A DNA stretch of 64,000 nucleotides from Bryum argenteum (GCA_037043015.1 CM073326.1:1922001-1986000), one strand, 5' to 3'. Positions 45,647-58,399 are shown, counted from the first letter of the stretch. Translations and numbers: made by a program. The notes: generated by a model not told the origin, from the letters alone.

Positions 45647-46426
45647 GCATCGGTCAGCTGAGACTCCCAATTCAGGTAGTCTCGGCGAGCATGATTCAGA
45701 CGGAGCGGCTAGCTCTTGTTACTGGCTAACCCATATCGGGTTACGAACATGGATGCCAGTTTTGGGGTCCCCAATTTGCGGGAAATTCACTTCTTAGTGC
45801 GGAGTCTTGCAGCATCACCAGCGTAACAATCATGAGAAATAAACCTTTTAGCATGTAACCTCCGAGTCGTCATCTCCAAGACGAGTTACCATAGACCTTG
45901 ATGACTCGGACTGCCTGACTTCACTGAGTCTGTCCCACAAACGTGCTTGAGTTTGAAGTTGCATCGAGCAGGAGATTGAAGACCTTATCCGGTCACGAAC
46001 TTAAGTTTGATGACACAGCAAACGATTGAAATGTGTGAGATTTTCGATCGCTTTAGCCGAAGATGCCGGTAATGAATTCGTAGATTTCATCTGAAGTGTG
46101 ATACTTCCAAGAAATTTTATTCTGCTGGTTGCATGTTTTAGAATGTAAATTCTCGAGGAAATTGGCAAAAGGGAGCATCAAAGCTTTCTCCAAAAGTATT
46201 CAGATAGCCAAAAACCACTACACCAGCAAATCATATTCACAAAGAAACCACACCCGGTGTTTTTATTAAACATTGAGAGCCTCAAAGCGAGGAGCTCAAG
46301 TCGAACGCAAAAATCATGAAACAGAATCAAACACATTCGTTGATGATAGCCGAGCATCAACACCAAAGCACATAACAAGAGATTATGTACACAAACGCTG
46401 GAGTGGTGGTATCACAAGTGCCTTCT
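45647..46426. other. 3' flank of sorbitol dehydrogenase gene
   Basis: No gene recognised; probably 3' UTR and spacer. Confidence 0.35.
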
Positions 46427-47945
46427 TCATAGATTGAACATGACCTTGATTGCACTTCCCCCCTTGGCACTCGTCTCGAACGCATCCACCACGTCCTTCT
46501 GGTTGAAGCCGAAACGGTGAGTGATGAGCGGCTTCACATCGATCCGTCCACTGCTCAGTAAGTCTATGCACAATGGATACGTGTTGCGGTATCGGAACAC
46601 TCCGAGAATGTCCACCTCCCTGCACACACAAACATAAGTAACTCAGCTTTAACTCATTCATCATGACTAAAGTTTCAAAATCAGGTTGCATGTGATTCTT
46701 TACCTCTGAGCAGCAGGGCAGAGGGGGACGTTCATCTCGACATGGCCCATGCCCACGAGGCAAACACGTCCTCCAGAACGAGTAGCCTTCAATGCAGTTC
46801 GCATGCTCTTCGTCAAACCCACGCAGTCGATGGTGACATCGATGTCTGTGCCCATCGCTTCTTGCATTGCAAGCACCTCAGAGTCCACATCCTGAGACAA
46901 AACCACCCAGACACACCATCAATCTCTTGAATTCCATGTTACAAAATGATGGGATGGAGCAGGAATTGAGCGGGTACCGCATCGTTGGTTGACAGCGCAA
47001 TTGTGGCGTCGGCGCCGAGTTCCTGAGCAACCTTGAGACGCTCAACAGAGATGTCGGCGATGATGACCTTGGGGCTGCCGAACGCTTTAGCGGTCAACAA
47101 GGTGACGAGCCCGATTGGTCCTGCTCCGAGAATGAGCACTTTGGTGTTGGGGCCAACTGTTGCGCGCTGACATGCGTGCACGCCCACACTCAATGGCTCA
47201 CACATGGCTCCCTCCTCGAGAGTAACATTCTCCGGCAGCTTGAAGCACATGTCCGCTGGATGAACAATCTGCAGCAACCAAAAGGATCAGTCTCCGATTC
47301 TCCACAGAGAAAGAATCCGGACGGAGAGGGCGACGCTTACATGGTTGGCGAGCGATCCGTGGATGGGAGGAGTGGCGAAAAATTCCATCTCAGTGCACAA
47401 GTTGTAGAATCCAGATTTGCAAAGCTTGCATTTGTTGCAAGCGATGCCTGGCTCAAGAGCGACACGGTCACCGACAGCCACATTCTTCACTGCCTTTCCA
47501 ACTTCCTCGATGACGCCTGCACATTCGTGGCCGATCACCATGGGCTCCTTCACTTCGAAATCTCCACATCGCAAGTGCTGCATGCACAATTCCGATCAGC
47601 ACATTTACACGAACGATCTGTTCTATTAGGTCTCATAGCTTTTCAATATTCAAAAAGATTCAAAATTCGACATGAGTTTACCTTGTAATAATCCACATCG
47701 CTTCCGCAGATTCCGACAGCTTTGATCCCCACCTTGACCTCATGGTCACCTGCATAACCACCACCAAAGCAGCAAAATCAGAACTCTGTCCATCATGTAT
47801 TATTTTCCAAAAACAAGAAGAATCGAAACAGAGCCTTACCCAAGGTTGGAGGCAACTGAAACGGCTGCACTTTGAGGCTATTGACGCCGCAAATCCAAGC
47901 GGCCATGTTCTGATCCTCATGCTTCATCTCGCCAATGGAACCCAT
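46427..47945 (-). CDS. Sorbitol (L-iditol 2-) dehydrogenase
   Basis: Six exons: 47945-47840, 47749-47682, 47577-47341, 47268-46978, 46891-46704, 46619-46427, all GT-AG, giving 360 residues (plant SDH about 364). Oxidises sorbitol and other polyols to ketoses with NAD, in the cytosol. Catalytic zinc ligands C50 (GICGSD), H75 and E76 (GHE), and the structural zinc cysteines C105, C108, C111 and C119 are all present. The Rossmann loop GAGPIGLVT (185-193) is followed by D209 in IIADISVERL, which favours NAD over NADP. FFATPPIHGSLANH is typical of polyol dehydrogenases. A second MDR-superfamily gene follows in the same direction at 49182-51086, but they are distant relatives. Confidence 0.95.
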
Positions 47946-49181
47946 GATAAATGCTGTTCAAAAACGATCTGCAGACAAAATGAAAGAATGAAGGAGCTTC
48001 AGGTGCGTAGGTGATATTAATAGCATCTTTGAAGTGGATGTTGGAGACAAGGCTACTCGAGTTGTCTTTATCTTTGAACTCTTGCTTGACTATGCCTTTG
48101 TTCCATGATCTTCCAGAAAAGTGATATGTACCAGTTTTCTTCAGTGCTTTCACACTAACTAGATAAGAGGATAAAATAGTATGTACATGGATAAACTTAA
48201 AGCTAATTTTGGGTAAGATAAAAGGATAAGCCAAAACCAACCTTGAAAATAAGATAAGTGGATATATATATAGCCTAAATTTAGTTTGGTAGTCTATTTT
48301 TGACAAGTGATTCTCAAAGTAAGTTCTAGCTTTATAGAAGACATTGATGTTGATCAAAGTAAAAGAAAATTACTTTTGAAATTCAAGGAATACTGTAATA
48401 AAGTGATTCAAGGAATACTATCGTGAAAGACTGTGAGACCGGTCTGCACTTGAGGTAACCAACTATTTGAAAAATCAAATTCAAAACATTGGAAGAGGTA
48501 GGAGGCTTTCTAAAATTTAGCTCAAATTGGGGCATTTCGGAGAGGCATTTAAACCCCCACAATTCATAAGTTTTGAATCTTACTGGGATTATTTATATTA
48601 TTTATATTTGGTGGGATTATTTATTTTTATTTATATTATTTACATATATTCTGGGAAAGAAAAGTAAAAAGTAAAAATAAATAAAAATAAAGAGATTCCG
48701 CATGAATTCAATATTTTATGTTTGTCTCCTACATTATATGAACTCTGTACAACAGGTTCTGGTCTTAAAAGTCCATCTCCAACTACTCTTGCAACAGATT
48801 GGCACATGACGTGCACTTTTCATCAAACCACAAAACACCTATTCACACTCATATTGTTCACATGACAATTTATTGGAAATTCATGTCGCACTCCATTCTA
48901 AAAAATGAAACAATTACATTATCATGCCTTCAATGATGGCCTCAGATCATATACACGAATCAATATCACAATGCCATGTTCATTGTTGTCAATGAGTTGT
49001 CAATGACTCAAAACTACATGTCGTCAGAGACAGGGCTTTGTATATACACAAAGTGCCTACCATTTAAAACCCACAAGAAGTGCTCAACGATCTGTCCATG
49101 CCAATCAAGAGGCAACATAGATGTCTTGGACAGCATCTTCTTCACCACCACGTTGAAATTGCTACGAGAGCCTGCTTTCAT
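47946..49181. other. Spacer between the two MDR genes
   Basis: Promoter side of sorbitol dehydrogenase and 3' side of the next gene. AT-rich (ttatttatattatttat words near 48590-48650). No gene recognised. Confidence 0.4.
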
Positions 49182-51086
49182 CTAATTCTCGTGCTGTCCA
49201 TCAACTTCAAGAACCACTTTGCCACCTGAAGTCTTGCTATCCCTTGCTCGATGCGCTTCTGCCGCCATCTCCAATGGAAACGTCTGGCCCACTGGGATTT
49301 TTAGTCGCCCATCTGCTGCCAGTCTGCATATTTCTTCCAACCCTTCTGCATCCGTTCGCATGATAGGCCACCAATACTCTGTACAAAATTGCACAACATC
49401 ATGTATAATGTTGCACCTTAAAGAGCAAAGTAAGATTTGAGATGATAATGATGAATGTTCATGTGGTAAAAGCTGGACATAACCAACTCATAGCATCATG
49501 GGCTATGAGTGAGGTTGTGAGAAACTAACCAACTCCATGTGATTGTCGGTACTTCATCTGCTTCTGCACTAAAGCAGCTGCTGCAGCAGCACCACCCGCT
49601 AGGAGACCATACTTATCTGTGTAGGTTACTGTTTGTCCCTGTCATTCAAAGCATGCTTAAAGACATCAACATGTGATTTTGCAGAGAAAACATCAGTACA
49701 GTTTTAAGCCTGCAACGTACCTGCAAAGTCATGTATTGACCACCACGTCGCAGAAGGTTGATTCCAGCAGCTTCCGTCTCTGGTAAGCCGATCGTGTCCA
49801 AGACGACGTCGAAACGATCTCGCAACTGATCCTTAAGATTCTGCAACAAAACCATGTGAGAGAAGATATCAAACTCAGTAGCCCTGGACCAGATAAAAGA
49901 AATGATCCTTGAGTAGGTGAACCGAATATCACAGTAAAAGCAAACTCACAGGAGAAGTGTAGTCAACAGCTTCTTCAGCGCCTGCTGCTTTCACTTTCTC
50001 CATACTCCTCTGGCCACATGTGCACGAAACGTAGCACCCTGCAGCTTTCGCCAAAGCAATCCCAGCCAGGCCAACAGCTCCTCCACCTCCCATTATCAAA
50101 ACTTTCTGTCTGCAATAACATCAACAACAAGAGCTCTTGAAACTTTCTCTCTTAGCTCAAAGCACTGTAACAGATCTGAGCAGGGACGTACCCCTTGTTG
50201 ATCTTTGCTGTGCTCCTCAATGCTCTCCAGGCAGTAAGTGAAGCAAAAGGGATCGCAGCAGCCTCCTGCACGTTGAATAGAGGATCAGAACAATGCAAAG
50301 CAGATTTTAGCTCGTATGGAAGATTGGCAGGTTGTTATTCGCATACAGAGTGAGATAGAGACTCAGGCTTCGGAGCCAGTTGCTCTTCATCAAGAATGGC
50401 GTAGTCACTGTAAGTTCCACGAGTTGCCGTTGGATGTAATGCTCCAAACACCTGGTCGCCCACACTAAAATGCCTCACATTGCTCCCGACTGCTGTAACT
50501 TCGCCACTCACATCGCGACCAAGCACTAGAGGCAAGAGCGGCTCAAACAATGATCGCCCATACCCCTCCCGCATCTGCTCAAGTAAAGAAATGCTTCAAT
50601 ATCAAGGCCATCTCGAATTGAGCAATCAGGAAAATTCCACGATCCTTGAGCCACAGTCTACATGTAGAAGATTTACCCGCATATCCAATGGATTGACTCC
50701 CACTGCATGGGCTCGCACCAACACATCAGACGCACCAAGGTCGGGCAGTATCGAATCGTCTCGCACCTGAAGGACCTGCCAAATATATCAAAGAAAGACT
50801 CATGAATACTAAATTGACTGTACTCCTCAAACATTCAGCTCAATACAGTTCAGAAACCTCCACATCGAGCTCCCCTGTTTTAGGGTTTTTCAGGATCGAC
50901 TGAAATAGACCCAAATTCTAAAACCCTACACTCGCATGCATGTTTCCAGAATCCGATAATTGAGTTCGTGGGTACCTCGGGACCTCCGAATCGAGGCAAG
51001 ACAACAGCTCTGCATGTTGTCAGGTTCCGATTGCCTGAAGCTCCTCCAAAGCGCTGTAAAGCCACTCGGAGCAGATGATTCCGCAT
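49182..51086 (-). CDS. Mitochondrial RTN4IP1-like NADPH oxidoreductase (zinc-less MDR)
   Basis: Eight exons: 51086-50976, 50775-50677, 50574-50347, 50265-50192, 50109-49950, 49840-49721, 49638-49530, 49378-49182, about 365 residues. The N-terminus (MRNHLLRVALQRFGGASGNR) looks like a mitochondrial presequence. It has the GroES-like fold opening ADVLVRAHAVGVNPLDMR-type motif, LPLVLGRDVSGEV, and the nucleotide loop MGGGGAVGLAGIALAKAAG. No catalytic zinc ligands are present, as in quinone oxidoreductases. DVVLDTIGLPETE and FPLEMAAEAH fit the RTN4IP1 branch, whose animal and plant members are NADPH reductases of mitochondria, linked to coenzyme Q synthesis in animals. Substrate here is inferred, not visible. 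Confidence 0.9.
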
Positions 51087-51497
51087 TTTGCCTCAAGGAA
51101 CAGCTAGTCCAACTAGAGCATCGTGGTTGCAAGAGCGGGCAATTGCGAGCTAACTCTCTCAACTGGTAGAGAAACGAAGACTGATCAGTGGGAGACAAGC
51201 GTGATTTGAGGACGAACCATCAGTTTGAGGAATGTGAAGCTCCAAATGCATGCAATGAATCGAAACTGAAGGTGAATTGGTGATGGGCTTCGTGGAGTTC
51301 GCGATGGGAGGGGACTCGGGAAAGGAAGGATGCAGCCGTGGCAGAGTCTCTGCTCGCCACGGGGTTAGGTGCTCTCTGATTGGCATGCTTTCACGGAAAT
51401 AGGGGCCCGCGGCACTGCCGTACTCTTCCATGGGCATGGAGGCTCTTTCAGGGATTGATGTGCCCAGAGCATTCAAACTTCATGAAGCACCAGCAAC
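51087..51497. other. Upstream region of the RTN4IP1-like gene
   Basis: Promoter and 5' UTR expected. The minus-strand frame 51476-51159 has no recognised homology. Confidence 0.4.
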
Positions 51498-51879
51498 TTA
51501 ACCCTTAAACGCCCGAGCAAGCCCGAGGGGCTTGATTCCAACAGAATCTTCCCTGTAGCTCTCATTGTAGCTCTCATTGTACTCAACGTTTCACTTATAT
51601 TTTGATGTCAAACTGGTCACCTTCTTCTGATGCATTCAAAAAGTGAATTTTCACAATTCAAATCACAATTTGTATGAATGATTTTGTGGTTTGAAAGGAT
51701 TGTGGCAGGTAGGTTGGGGTGGTACATAACCTTGTAGGAGGTTGCAAGCTCATCATTGATTGGTCCATTCATGATGCCCAAGTTCAAAAAGTGCACTATT
51801 CATGATGCCCAAGTCCAAAAGATGCCATGATCCAATTTTGGGCTGCCCGTTTTAGACCCCAAGGGCGTTTAAGGGTTAA
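51498..51879. mobile_element. TTAA-bounded MITE, family D copy 2
   Basis: Starts TTAACCCTTAAACGCC and ends GGGCGTTTAAGGGTTAA, an almost perfect inverted end. Interior as in copy 1, with one full and one partial 31-bp unit. Its right TTAA (51876-51879) is also the left TTAA of repeat family A copy 3. Confidence 0.85.
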
Positions 51880-52721
51880 CCCCTAAAGTCGAAAGCCCCC
51901 AACACTGCCGAAACTCCTCAAAACCACCCTCTTTCTATGCAAGATGAAATTTTTAATGTAATCTCAGGTATGTAACCGTAAGATCTTGTACCTTGTAAGA
52001 TCTTGTACCTTGTAAGATCTTGTACCTTGTAAGATCTTTTCCATGTATGTGTGTACCAAAACTTAGTCTTGCCAATTGTGAGATCATAAGATTCAAAGTT
52101 GATAAAAAGTTTATTCCCTTGTTGGAAAATGGGTTCAAAGTTTTTTGTGAGCCCGAAAAACCAACTTTAAGAGTAAATTTGAAATTGTGGTCTTTCGATT
52201 CTTGAAAGTGAGGAACATGTACATGCAAATATTTACCCTGAGGCGACCTATAAAATCTAAAGAAATGCTTGAATTTTCACATGGAGGTATGGTGAAATTC
52301 AACTTCAAAGGCCCCTCTTTGATAATAAAAATGGCATGTGAAGAATAATTGGATGAAAGATCCAAACGGTGAGATCATGCCTTAGAACCATATTTCCAAG
52401 TACATCAAACAAAACTTGAAAAAAAGTAAAATCTCAATCTTTGGTGATTTTTGAGGTTTCTGTAATCTTATTTATTTCAGGCAAATTTTGAGAATTGATA
52501 AGCATGTTCTGCAATTTGGGCAGTTTTGGGCAAATTTCAAATAGAGTTTTCAAACTCTGACCATGTATATCCATTAAAGTATGAGGAATTTTGAAGGATG
52601 AAATGACTTTTTAGAAAAACTTTACAACGTGCAAAAGATTTCACACAAGCTAAATATAGTAAATAAGGGGCTGACTAGACCCCAAACGTCCCGTATGGGC
52701 TCTAATTGACATTAGGGGTTA
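51876..52721 (+). mobile_element. TTAA-bounded repeat family A, copy 3
   Basis: Fullest copy of family A: left end TTAACCCCTAAAG, right end ATTAGGGGTTAG, which is the inverted match with one change. About 846 bp without a conserved frame, so non-autonomous. Contains the 17-bp array at 51978-52037. Confidence 0.75.
51978..52037 (+). repeat. 17-bp tandem array, about 3.5 copies
   Basis: Unit gtaagatcttgtacctt repeated three times plus a partial. The other family A copies have a single unit (gtaggatcttgtactt). Confidence 0.93.
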
Positions 52722-53887
52722 GAAGAGAGTGCTCAAAACTGGAGCCGTATCAATAAGGTAGACAATGTTAAATTCGTGCATTTAAGAACTACACTATAGT
52801 TGGAAATTTGAAATATGTGAATCAATATTTTAGGCACTTATAAAAATAAACAAAAAGTTTAGAAGTGACATGTACTACATTATCTAAAACTCTTGACACG
52901 CTTATGTGCACATGAGGTACATCCTTGTACATGAAATCTAGAAAGTAGGCAAGAATCTAAAGTCGACGGTTTAAGGTGATGCACGGATTTAGCATTGTCT
53001 ACCTTAATGGAGTCCTAAGCTTCTTCACCCACATGTACATAAGAACAAATTTGTAGTAACTCGTAATAGAGTCCAAAAATAATTAATCGACTTTGACTGT
53101 AGTTAAATATAACATGTACATACTAATTTACAATGTGATGTGTGTTATATTTAACTACTTTTAGACTTCAAGTAGTCTAGAAGTATCTCATGAGAGGCTC
53201 TTTGATCACTCTATGATGAAGATGTCAACCACACAGGAAAAATAAATTGGGGATTCGTCAAGAATGTACAAATGTTTGAATCCAACACTAGAAAGCTTCA
53301 ATACACATGGTAACTATCTCACAAAATCACAAAATTACGACATCCAAAATTAGATTTAGTCTAGACTTTGCAAATGAGTCTATATATGGTAAATTATAGT
53401 ATAAGTATTTTCAGAGAACGTTGGAGTTATGAAATAATAAGCAATTCTGGTTTTTTCACAGATGAATATAAGAGTAATTTTTTAATATGGTATTTCAATG
53501 TTCTACATAGAGTATTGAAGCTACTCATATCAAATACTCATAAACTTAGAAAAAACAAGGTCTACTCTACTAGTAAAAACATGAAAAGGTAGTCGGTTCT
53601 TATCTGTGTACCTAAGGTAGGTGTCAATCATGTTGAAAAAACTAAAGATATTTGAGATGCAAGTGAAAAGGTGTTCTCTTACCTCAAAAGACCCTACAAT
53701 AGAGAATCCATTAGTGTGGGTGAAATGGTTTGTGCCTTTGTGGGTTTGATAGCCTCGACTTTCCCGTAACGTCCTTCACATTGTGCGGACCTGTCTGGAT
53801 CTTGTTGTATGGGTACCTCAAATCCCTTTGGGGGATACTATATCAAGTATCTTCAAGGCACTAGTAACTAGCTAGAAACTAGTCTAG
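52722..53887. other. AT-rich gene-free stretch
   Basis: No gene or clear element ends. Confidence 0.35.
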
Positions 53888-54256
53888 TTATCCCTTAAAC
53901 GCCCAAGAGAGCCAGAGGGGCTCTTTTCCAAGAGCATCTATCTTGTAGCTCTCATTGTACTCAACTTTTCACTTAAATTTTGATGTCAAGCTGGTAACCT
54001 TCTTGTGATGTATTCAAATAGTAAATTTTACAGTTTAAATCACAATTTGTATGAGTGATTTTGTGCTTTGAAAGGATTGTGGAAGGTAGATTGGGGTTGT
54101 ACATAACCTTGTAAGAGGTTGGAAACTCATCATTGATTGGTTCACTCATGATGCCCAAGTTCAGAAAGTGTACTATTCATGATGCCCAAGTCCAAAAGAT
54201 GCTATGATTCAATTTTGGGCTGCCCATTTCAGACCCCATGAGCGTTTAAGGGTTAT
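53888..54256. mobile_element. TTAA-bounded MITE, family D copy 3
   Basis: Starts TTATCCCTTAAACGCCC and ends GAGCGTTTAAGGGTTAT. Interior as in copies 1 and 2. The outermost base has changed on both sides. Confidence 0.82.
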
Positions 54257-55146
54257 AGACTTATAGTGTCCACCCTGGAAAGGGGAAGTAGTATTGTTCC
54301 AATTTCCCTTGTTCGGTGGCCATCGGAATATTAGCATTGCGAACAAACACTTCATTCATGCCGGCCCATAAGAAAGGGACCGGAGTTTCTATATATCTTT
54401 CTATCTATATGTGGACCTATCTCAGATTTGGATGAAAATGGCACATTGTAATGTCATTTGAAACCCGGATTCCTGGCTGCGCGGCGTGAGCACATGGTGT
54501 GCGATGAGGTCAATGCTGCCGGCGACGGAGACACGGCGAGCAGAACGGTCGGTGGCGGTGTAGGTAGACGTGATCGCGGGCAGGTGTGACCGACATCGAC
54601 GCGGCTCTAGTGCTGCACACGAAACGTGAGCCGCATTTCTCGAGCAAAAATGCCGGATTAACAGATACCTTCCCCTTCGTTCCTTGCTCAGTGAATGACC
54701 ATGGTGTACTTTCGGTATCTTACATGATCAAGTGTTTACAGATGGGTTTTTTCCGACACTTGGGTAATTTTTTCACGGTGTCAAAATTCTCAAGAATTTT
54801 GATCCTTTTCGAAAATGGAGATTTTACTCAGCTGCATGAGGAACATCGCCTTCACACAAATTATCAAAGGGTTCACGAGATTGTTCTGAAATGAAGAAGT
54901 TCATGACATGCACATGACAGGATATAAGAAGCGGTGCTCATAGACATCAGGCCTTTCAGTTTGAGTTTTTAGAGTTCTTGTCTATTATCCGGTTTTCCGA
55001 TGACATGACAAAAAGTCAGACTTGAAGCTCTACGCTAGAGAAACTCATATAGATAAGCTTCACAAATGAATATGGTCTAAATCTAAGAGACGGGTAGCTA
55101 CTTCTACGAAGTACACGGGCTCGTATGGCAAACACTGGTTGTGAGC
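54257..55146. other. 3' flank of CAS, no gene recognised
   Basis: The plus-strand frame 54586-54894 (102 codons) shows no recognised motif. GC-rich patch at 54480-54600. Confidence 0.4.
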
Positions 55147-56961
55147 TCAGTCTCTTCCGGCTGGCAAAAACGAGGTACCGGCAGGGATGATTCGAGAGGG
55201 AGAAAGGATTTCTGCGAAAGAGCCGCCCGATGATTCTGTACCCAACCTGCTTTGGATCCAGCCCCGTCCGCCATCAAAGCCATCGGTGATCACCCATGTG
55301 TTGTTGAATCCTAGAGCTGCCAGCGACCTCGCGATCACCTTGGCCATGTCTCCGTTCCTGACAAAGACCACCACACACATCTTGAGACACTGCTTGATCT
55401 GATGCAAAAAAAACGTTTCATGATTCCGAGCAAGGAACCGGAACTTACGAGTCCAAGATGACAAGCCTGGAGCCCTTGTTGATTCTCTTCAAAGACGCAA
55501 TTTTGAGAGCCGCAATCTCAGCTTCCACCTTGCGAATGTTTCGCAACTGACCCCTCAGCTTTCCTGCCAACTCCTCAACTCTGTCTCTAGCCAAAACGTG
55601 ATGTCAAGAAAAAATATGGCATCCCATATCAATCCTGTGGAGCTACGGCTGATATTTCCTAAAATCGATCGCAAGCGAAGGTCATGCTTCCGTGAACTCG
55701 GTAACGAAATGACATGTGTAATTGAGGTACTTACGGGACGGGGAGGAACTTGTTCTTAGCATTCCTTGGAAGACTTGGGAGACCAGACTTCGAAATCTCC
55801 TTCTGACTTCGCACGTCAATGAGAACGTAGTCTTCCTTCGACAGAAGGTCTAGCGCCTGGGGAGCTGTGAGCTCACCTGTGAATTAACACCACCCATGTG
55901 TCAAAACACTAATCGTGCAGACAGAGACAGAATTTCCATCGAGTACCCTCTGCGGGCAATTGTGCTCACTAAGGACAATCTCAACACATTGACACAAAGA
56001 ATCCTCGTTGATCAATTTTTGTGCGGCATTGGCTATGGCAAACTTACCCTTGAACCCTCGGAACGAGTAGGCGACGCTCGAGAGCAGAGAAGGGGCCAGG
56101 AGATACAGAACCAGCAAGGCTCCAGCTCCGGTGGCTAAGACAAGAGGATCTGAGGAAAAGATGCTGTCAAGAGTGCTGGAGAGTGATGGTTGGGCATCCG
56201 TAATGTACTTCTCTGCTTGTCCCGCTGCCGATCCGGCTACCGAAACAGCTGTCTGCGCGACAATCATCACATAAAACTCGAATCAAATCACTCCCTTCGA
56301 TATCAACAGAGCGCATCATAATCAAACGCCAGAATTGATTACCTTGGCGGCATCCAGAACAGGCCTTGTATCGACGCCGTTGGTTTGCAGAGCCTTCTCA
56401 GCCTGCCTCTCAAGATCAGTTGCGTAAGGAACAACAGCCTTGTAAGCGGAGTCTACAGACTGCTGGACGTAGGGAGTCGCAACATCCACAGCGGGCTTGA
56501 CCGTCGTGATTACTTGCTGAAGCAAACCCTGCGCTACGCCGAATGCATCTCCTGCTGTTTGCGTCACTTGGGAGGCAACGGATTGCGCCTGCTCAAACGA
56601 TAGAATCGTTCTCTCAATGTACATTCTCACATCAATTGTGCAATCACAGCTCCGATCATGAAACACTACAGTCCAAAATGCAAGGCAATGTCTTCACTCA
56701 AAAGGAGATCTTACGCTCTGATTCTAGACTCACCTTTAAGAAGGTACCGGTGACGTCCTCGTTAGTAAGAGCGTTGGCAGCACCGGCATCGGCCAACACG
56801 ACGCCAGCGACGGCGAGGGCGTCACGATTCAAGGACGCCCTCACTGACAAAACTGGGACACGGGCAGCAGCTTTCGGAGCCTTGGTGCCAGAGACAATGC
56901 TGCTGCCTGCCAGTGCGCCATTCATGGCCGTCACCTGCATTGCCCTCATTGCTTGCGCCAT
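55147..56961 (-). CDS. CAS: Calcium-sensing receptor CAS, chloroplast thylakoid
   Basis: Six exons: 56961-56734, 56588-56343, 56252-56048, 55876-55735, 55586-55449, 55357-55147, about 389 residues (Arabidopsis CAS 387). N-terminal chloroplast transit peptide from MAQAMRAMQVTAMNG. A lumenal, helical Gln/Ala/Val-rich part with repeated VKPAVDVATPYVQQ-like segments. One membrane span at about 193-218 (DPLVLATGAGALLVLYLLAP). Then a stromal rhodanese-like domain (LTAPQALDLLSKEDYVLIDV) ending VITDGFDGGRGWIQSR and the conserved tail SPSRIIPAGTSF. In Arabidopsis CAS binds calcium with low affinity, is phosphorylated by STN8 and acts in stomatal and photosynthetic acclimation. The visible rhodanese part lacks an obvious active-site Cys, as in other CAS proteins. 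Start chosen at the Met beginning the transit peptide; an in-frame Met lies 16 codons upstream. Confidence 0.94.
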
Positions 56962-58063
56962 CTCTGTCTCTTTCCTCTCACGAAAGAGAACGAGCGCCCC
57001 GCTTCGCAACTCTGCACACCCAGAGAGAAACCTTCAGAAATTTCGCTACATTATCCTTCCCCGAACAAAAAAACGAGAATCACAGCTCAATGTTCACAGA
57101 CCTCAATGCCCACCCAAACAAAAAACATGAAAAAAATTACCTACATTATCCTCCCACGAACAAAAAACGAGAGCTCAATATTCACAAACCTCAATAGAAA
57201 CAAAGCTGCATGAACACAAACCTGAATGCACACGGCGATTGGGAGGGAATGATCAAGTAATGGTCCAGGATCGTTGTACTTCCGGTAGAATTCCACCATT
57301 GTCGAGATTGTGGCTGCAAATTGGAGATTGAATTGGTGGTTGTTCCCGCACCCACAGTATTTAGCGAGCCCATTGAGGGGCGCCACGTCAGTCCCCAATA
57401 TCCACATTAGCCATCCCGTCCGACAGGCTGGAGCCGGTGCCGGTAACTCTGAGCCTTTACTGCCAGTCGGTGTGGGGCCAGGGTCTCGCACGATTCACCT
57501 CGTTGACTCTGACGCAGATGCCCTCGGCTTCATCTGCAAAATGGAAAACATGGCGGCGGGTGGGCGCCAACTTGCATCGAGCCATTTCCCCACGCGCCCG
57601 ACAATCTCTCACTGGCTGCTGCCGAAGCATATAACCATCTAGCTCCATCTTCCTTGAGTTCACTTCTAGATCGACACACCCCCATCCAGGTATGGTCACG
57701 CTTCCCCATCGCAGTCTCTGTTCCTTGACTCCCAACAGTCCACAGTGTTGCGCTAATTTCGTACTCATCGGGCATCATTTATTCAAACCCGTAGTTGTCG
57801 ATCCAAGGCGCGGTTAAAATTTCTACAAGCCGAGAACTGAAGAGTTTGTATTTCTTGCAGTCCGCACTTTGCAGATCCGAACAGCTTGTCAGTTATTTTC
57901 GAAGCAGCTCCTTCAACTACTTAGCTTGCAATCGAGGTGAGTGAATCGACTCAGCTCGTCATTTTCGGTCTCGCAGAAAGTCGCTTGAGTCATCCTGTTT
58001 CTAGTTGCAGGATTTGCGTTCAGGTCTTGGCAGATACTTTAGTATGGGACGTGGGTTCGCAGA
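56962..58063. promoter_or_regulatory. Divergent intergenic region, CAS / small MGC protein
   Basis: About 1.1 kb between two genes transcribed apart. It contains cgccacgtcag (about 57380-57390), an ACGT-core element of the kind found in light- and ABA-regulated plant promoters. The start sites cannot be placed. A possible 5' intron of the plus-strand gene ends near 58028 (ttggcag). Confidence 0.4.
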
Positions 58064-58399
58064 ATGGGTTGCAACTGCACGAAGGTGCCGCCGCCACCGG
58101 AGTTCCAGGAAGCGATAGGGACGTGGAAGGGGCTCAACAGTGATGGAGCTACGGTGACATTCGTGCTATTCGGCGAAGGCAGCTTCTTCTACGGCAAGGA
58201 GTCGGGGCACACTACGACCAGCATACAGGGCCCCATCAACAAGTGGAGCGGAGGCAACTTCGACAGCAAGCCCTGCTGTTTTTGCTCGTGGCACATCGAA
58301 CTAGAGAAGCCGGAGGATGGGCCCGAAGGTCTCACCATGTGCGTTAATGGAGTGAGGCTCTCTTATAATGGCCTCCCGACCCTCATGAAATCTAACTAG
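58064..58399 (+). CDS. Small Cys-rich protein with N-terminal acylation signal
   Basis: 111 residues, family not recognised. It begins MGCNCTKVPPPP: Gly2 with Cys3 and Cys5 is the pattern of N-myristoylation plus palmitoylation, which would tether it to the plasma membrane or another membrane. The body looks like a beta-strand fold: IGTWKGLNSDGATVTFVLFG, GSFFYGKESG, TSIQGPINKWSGGNF, KPCCFCSWHIELEK, LTMCVNGVRLSYNG. This has the feel of a small lipocalin-like or C2-less barrel, but I cannot name it. Seven Cys in all. Coding GC and codon evenness support a real gene. The start is the only Met giving an acylation signal. Divergent from CAS. Confidence 0.75.
   Translation: MGCNCTKVPPPPEFQEAIGTWKGLNSDGATVTFVLFGEGSFFYGKESGHTTTSIQGPINKWSGGNFDSKPCCFCSWHIELEKPEDGPEGLTMCVNGVRLSYNGLPTLMKSN

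Noticed and set aside
57141-57778. Several GC-rich frames on both strands between CAS and the small MGC protein
   Set aside because: Composition-driven open frames in a promoter region with no protein-like motifs.
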